From contig DASPKO010000057.1 in assembly GCA_035628055.1 (NCBI GenBank), forward strand, positions 1 through 8,300: a stretch of DNA of 8,300 nt. Direction: 5' to 3'. The notes beneath the pieces were generated by a model. It was not told where the DNA came from. It did no database searches and saw only the letters and a list, made by a program, of their open reading frames with translations. The DNA is from DASPKO01 sp035628055. Lineage in GTDB: Bacteria > Planctomycetota > Phycisphaerae > Phycisphaerales > UBA1924. This document shows positions 7,041 to 8,300 of the stretch, piece after piece; the stretch's first letter is position 1, and each line of letters opens with the position of its first letter. Position numbers and translations under genes: made by a program.

Positions 7041-7199
7041 GCCGTGCGCGCCCCGGCCGCCCGTCGCCCCGCGCCCGGGCGGAGCGCTACGTGGCATGTC
7101 GCCGGTGCAGCCGGATCGTACCCCGCCCGGTACCCTGTTCTGCCCGGCCGGCCCGGCCCGCCGGGTCCGGCTGTTCCCCCAATCCTCGGAGACCATCAC
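7041..7199. other. Divergent intergenic region between smpB and the tricorn-like gene
   Basis: This 159-bp stretch must hold the promoters of both flanking genes. I see no convincing -35/-10 pair. It contains a short GC hairpin (about 7150-7167, CCCGG / CCGGG core) and two GGGTAC copies on the minus strand near 7118-7137. All are weak in DNA this GC-rich. No small gene or RNA gene is supported. Confidence 0.4.
7188..7191 (+). promoter_or_regulatory. Ribosome binding site of the tricorn-like gene
   Basis: GGAG, 8 nt before the GTG at 7200. It supports GTG as the start, which also gives a complete signal peptide; the first in-frame ATG (7305) would remove it. Confidence 0.55.
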
Positions 7200-8300
7200 G
7201 TGCGCACGCCAGCCCTCTCGGCGCTCCCGTCGCTCCCGGCGCTCCTCGTCCTGGCGGCGGCCGCGGCGTCGCCCGCCCGCGCCGATGTCGAGCCGCACCC
7301 CGCGATGCTCCGCTACCCGGACGTCAGCGCCTCGCACATCGTTTTCGTCTACGCCAACGACCTCTGGATGGTCCCGCGCGAGGGGGGCACCGCCACGCCC
7401 CTGGCCAGCCCCCCGGGCCCGGAGCAGTTCCCGCGCTTCAGCCCGGACGGTCGGGCCATCGCCTTCATGGGCAACTACGACGGGAACCGGGACCTGTACA
7501 CCCTCCCGGTCACGGGCGGCATCCCCACGCGCGTGACGTACCACCCCGCGGCGGAGAATCTCACCGACTGGTCCCCGGACGGCACGTCGCTGATGTATTT
7601 CGCCTCGGGCATGGTGACGATCCCGCGCCAGACCCAGCTCTTCACGGTCCCCGCGGCGGGCGGGCTCTTCACGCAGGTGCCCGTCCCCTACGGGGCTAAC
7701 GGGGCCCTCAGCGCCGACGGGACCTGGCTCGCCTACACGCCCCACACCACCGACACACGCACCTGGAAGCGCTACCGCGGGGGCATGGCGACCGACGTCT
7801 GGCTCTTCAATCTCAGGGACAAGACCTCGCGCCGCGTCACCGACTGGGAGGGGACCGACAGCCAGCCGATGTGGCACGGCCCCAACCTCTACTACCTCTC
7901 CGACCGCGGCCCGGAGCACCGCCTGAACATCTGGCGCTTCGACCCCGCGGGGGGGACCCACACCCAGGTCACCAAGCTGGACGACTACGACGTGAAGTGG
8001 CCCGCGGTCGGGCCCGGGCCCTCCGGCGGCGGCGAGATCGTCTTCCAGCACGGCGCCCGCCTCATGCTCCTGGACCTGCCCACCGGCAAGGCCAGGGCGG
8101 TCGAGGTCTCCATCCCCGGTGCCCGCCCCACCCTGCGTCCCCAGGCCGTCGACGCCAGCAAGTTCATCGCCGGCGGGTCGATCTCTCCCGGGGCCAAGCG
8201 CGTGGCGGTCGAGGCCCGCGGGGACATCTGGACGCTGCCCGCCGAGAAGGGCTCCCCGCGGAACCTCACGCGCACCAGCGGCGCGTTCGAGCGCGACCCC
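7200..8300 (+). CDS. Exported tricorn-like S41 family peptidase, N-terminal beta-propeller part (3' end outside the window)
   Basis: The first 367 codons are present and the frame is open to the window edge. The GTG start at 7200 follows GGAG. Residues 1-28 form a signal peptide with a Leu/Ala-rich core and a likely cleavage ARA|D at 28/29, so the product is exported. From about residue 38 onward come PD40-type beta-propeller blades: NDLWMVPREGGTATPL, FSPDG (80-84), RDLYTLPVTGG, WSPDG (124-128), TQLFTVPAAGG, LSADG (170-174), TDVWLFNLRDKTSRRVT, LNIWRFDPAGG and GDIWTLPAEKG. The order and wording (DLW-PxxGG followed by FSPDG) match the tricorn protease homologues, whose second propeller, PDZ and Ser/His catalytic domains would lie beyond position 8300. 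In those proteins the propeller gates peptide entry to the active site. A TolB-like propeller protein without a peptidase domain is the alternative, judged less likely. Confidence 0.85.
   Translation, partial: MRTPALSALPSLPALLVLAAAAASPARADVEPHPAMLRYPDVSASHIVFVYANDLWMVPREGGTATPLASPPGPEQFPRFSPDGRAIAFMGNYDGNRDLYTLPVTGGIPTRVTYHPAAENLTDWSPDGTSLMYFASGMVTIPRQTQLFTVPAAGGLFTQVPVPYGANGALSADGTWLAYTPHTTDTRTWKRYRGGMATDVWLFNLRDKTSRRVTDWEGTDSQPMWHGPNLYYLSDRGPEHRLNIWRFDPAGGTHTQVTKLDDYDVKWPAVGPGPSGGGEIVFQHGARLMLLDLPTGKARAVEVSIPGARPTLRPQAVDASKFIAGGSISPGAKRVAVEARGDIWTLPAEKGSPRNLTRTSGAFERDP

Noticed and set aside
7041..8051. Upstream extension of the smpB frame, open for more than 300 codons
   Set aside because: It runs antisense through the tricorn-like gene and its sequence does not resemble SmpB, whose normal length is reached from 7040.
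6558..8300. smpB next to a tricorn-like peptidase as a combined ribosome-rescue and degradation module
   Set aside because: The tricorn-like product has a clear signal peptide and should act outside the cytoplasm, and the genes are divergent, so a shared pathway is not supported.
1..8300. A defence island, mobile element, CRISPR array or biosynthetic cluster
   Set aside because: All coding space is taken by housekeeping or envelope genes; no transposase, integrase, nuclease, direct-repeat array or biosynthetic enzyme was found on either strand.

Overview
The window is very GC-rich (well over 65% by eye), densely packed bacterial chromosome with ordinary housekeeping genes. It carries no CRISPR array, insertion sequence, phage gene or recognisable RNA gene. 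The gene set and wording of the proteins (a ValS and SmpB of planctomycete-like style, a DUF1570-like HExxH lipoprotein, a large exported tricorn-type peptidase, a membrane-anchored TPR protein) suggest an uncultured Planctomycetota member, perhaps near Phycisphaerae. Gemmatimonadota or another GC-rich phylum cannot be excluded; this placement is inference from protein style only.

Layout: (1) positions 1-1059, plus strand, the 3' part of a class B penicillin-binding protein (FtsI type) with all three transpeptidase motifs; (2) 1017-2126, minus strand, a predicted lipoprotein with a HEGWH zinc-peptidase motif, whose 3' end overlaps the PBP gene tail to tail by 43 bp; (3) 2123-5398, minus strand, valyl-tRNA synthetase, whose stop overlaps the TTG start of gene 2, so the two form an operon; (4) a 77-bp divergent intergenic region with an 8-bp-arm inverted repeat; (5) 5476-6549, plus strand, a membrane-anchored TPR protein; (6) 6558-7040, minus strand, smpB, convergent with the TPR gene, with a hairpin across the junction; (7) a 159-bp divergent intergenic region; (8) 7200 to the window end, plus strand, the N-terminal signal peptide and beta-propeller part of a tricorn-like S41 peptidase cut by the window edge.

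The genes cover cell-wall synthesis (PBP), translation (ValS, SmpB), and envelope or exported proteolysis and scaffolding (HExxH lipoprotein, TPR protein, tricorn-like enzyme). They do not form one pathway. Only valS and the lipoprotein gene are clearly co-transcribed.

The most notable signal is inside valS. A 69-bp element at 3944-4012, exactly 23 codons on codon boundaries, consists of two inverted copies of a 25-bp unit. Each unit is itself a 7-bp-arm palindrome, and the differences between the copies include a paired change that preserves the hairpin. It looks like a palindromic repeat that inserted in frame into a surface loop of an essential enzyme, comparable in kind to the Rickettsia palindromic elements. 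No defence or other undescribed multi-gene system was seen.
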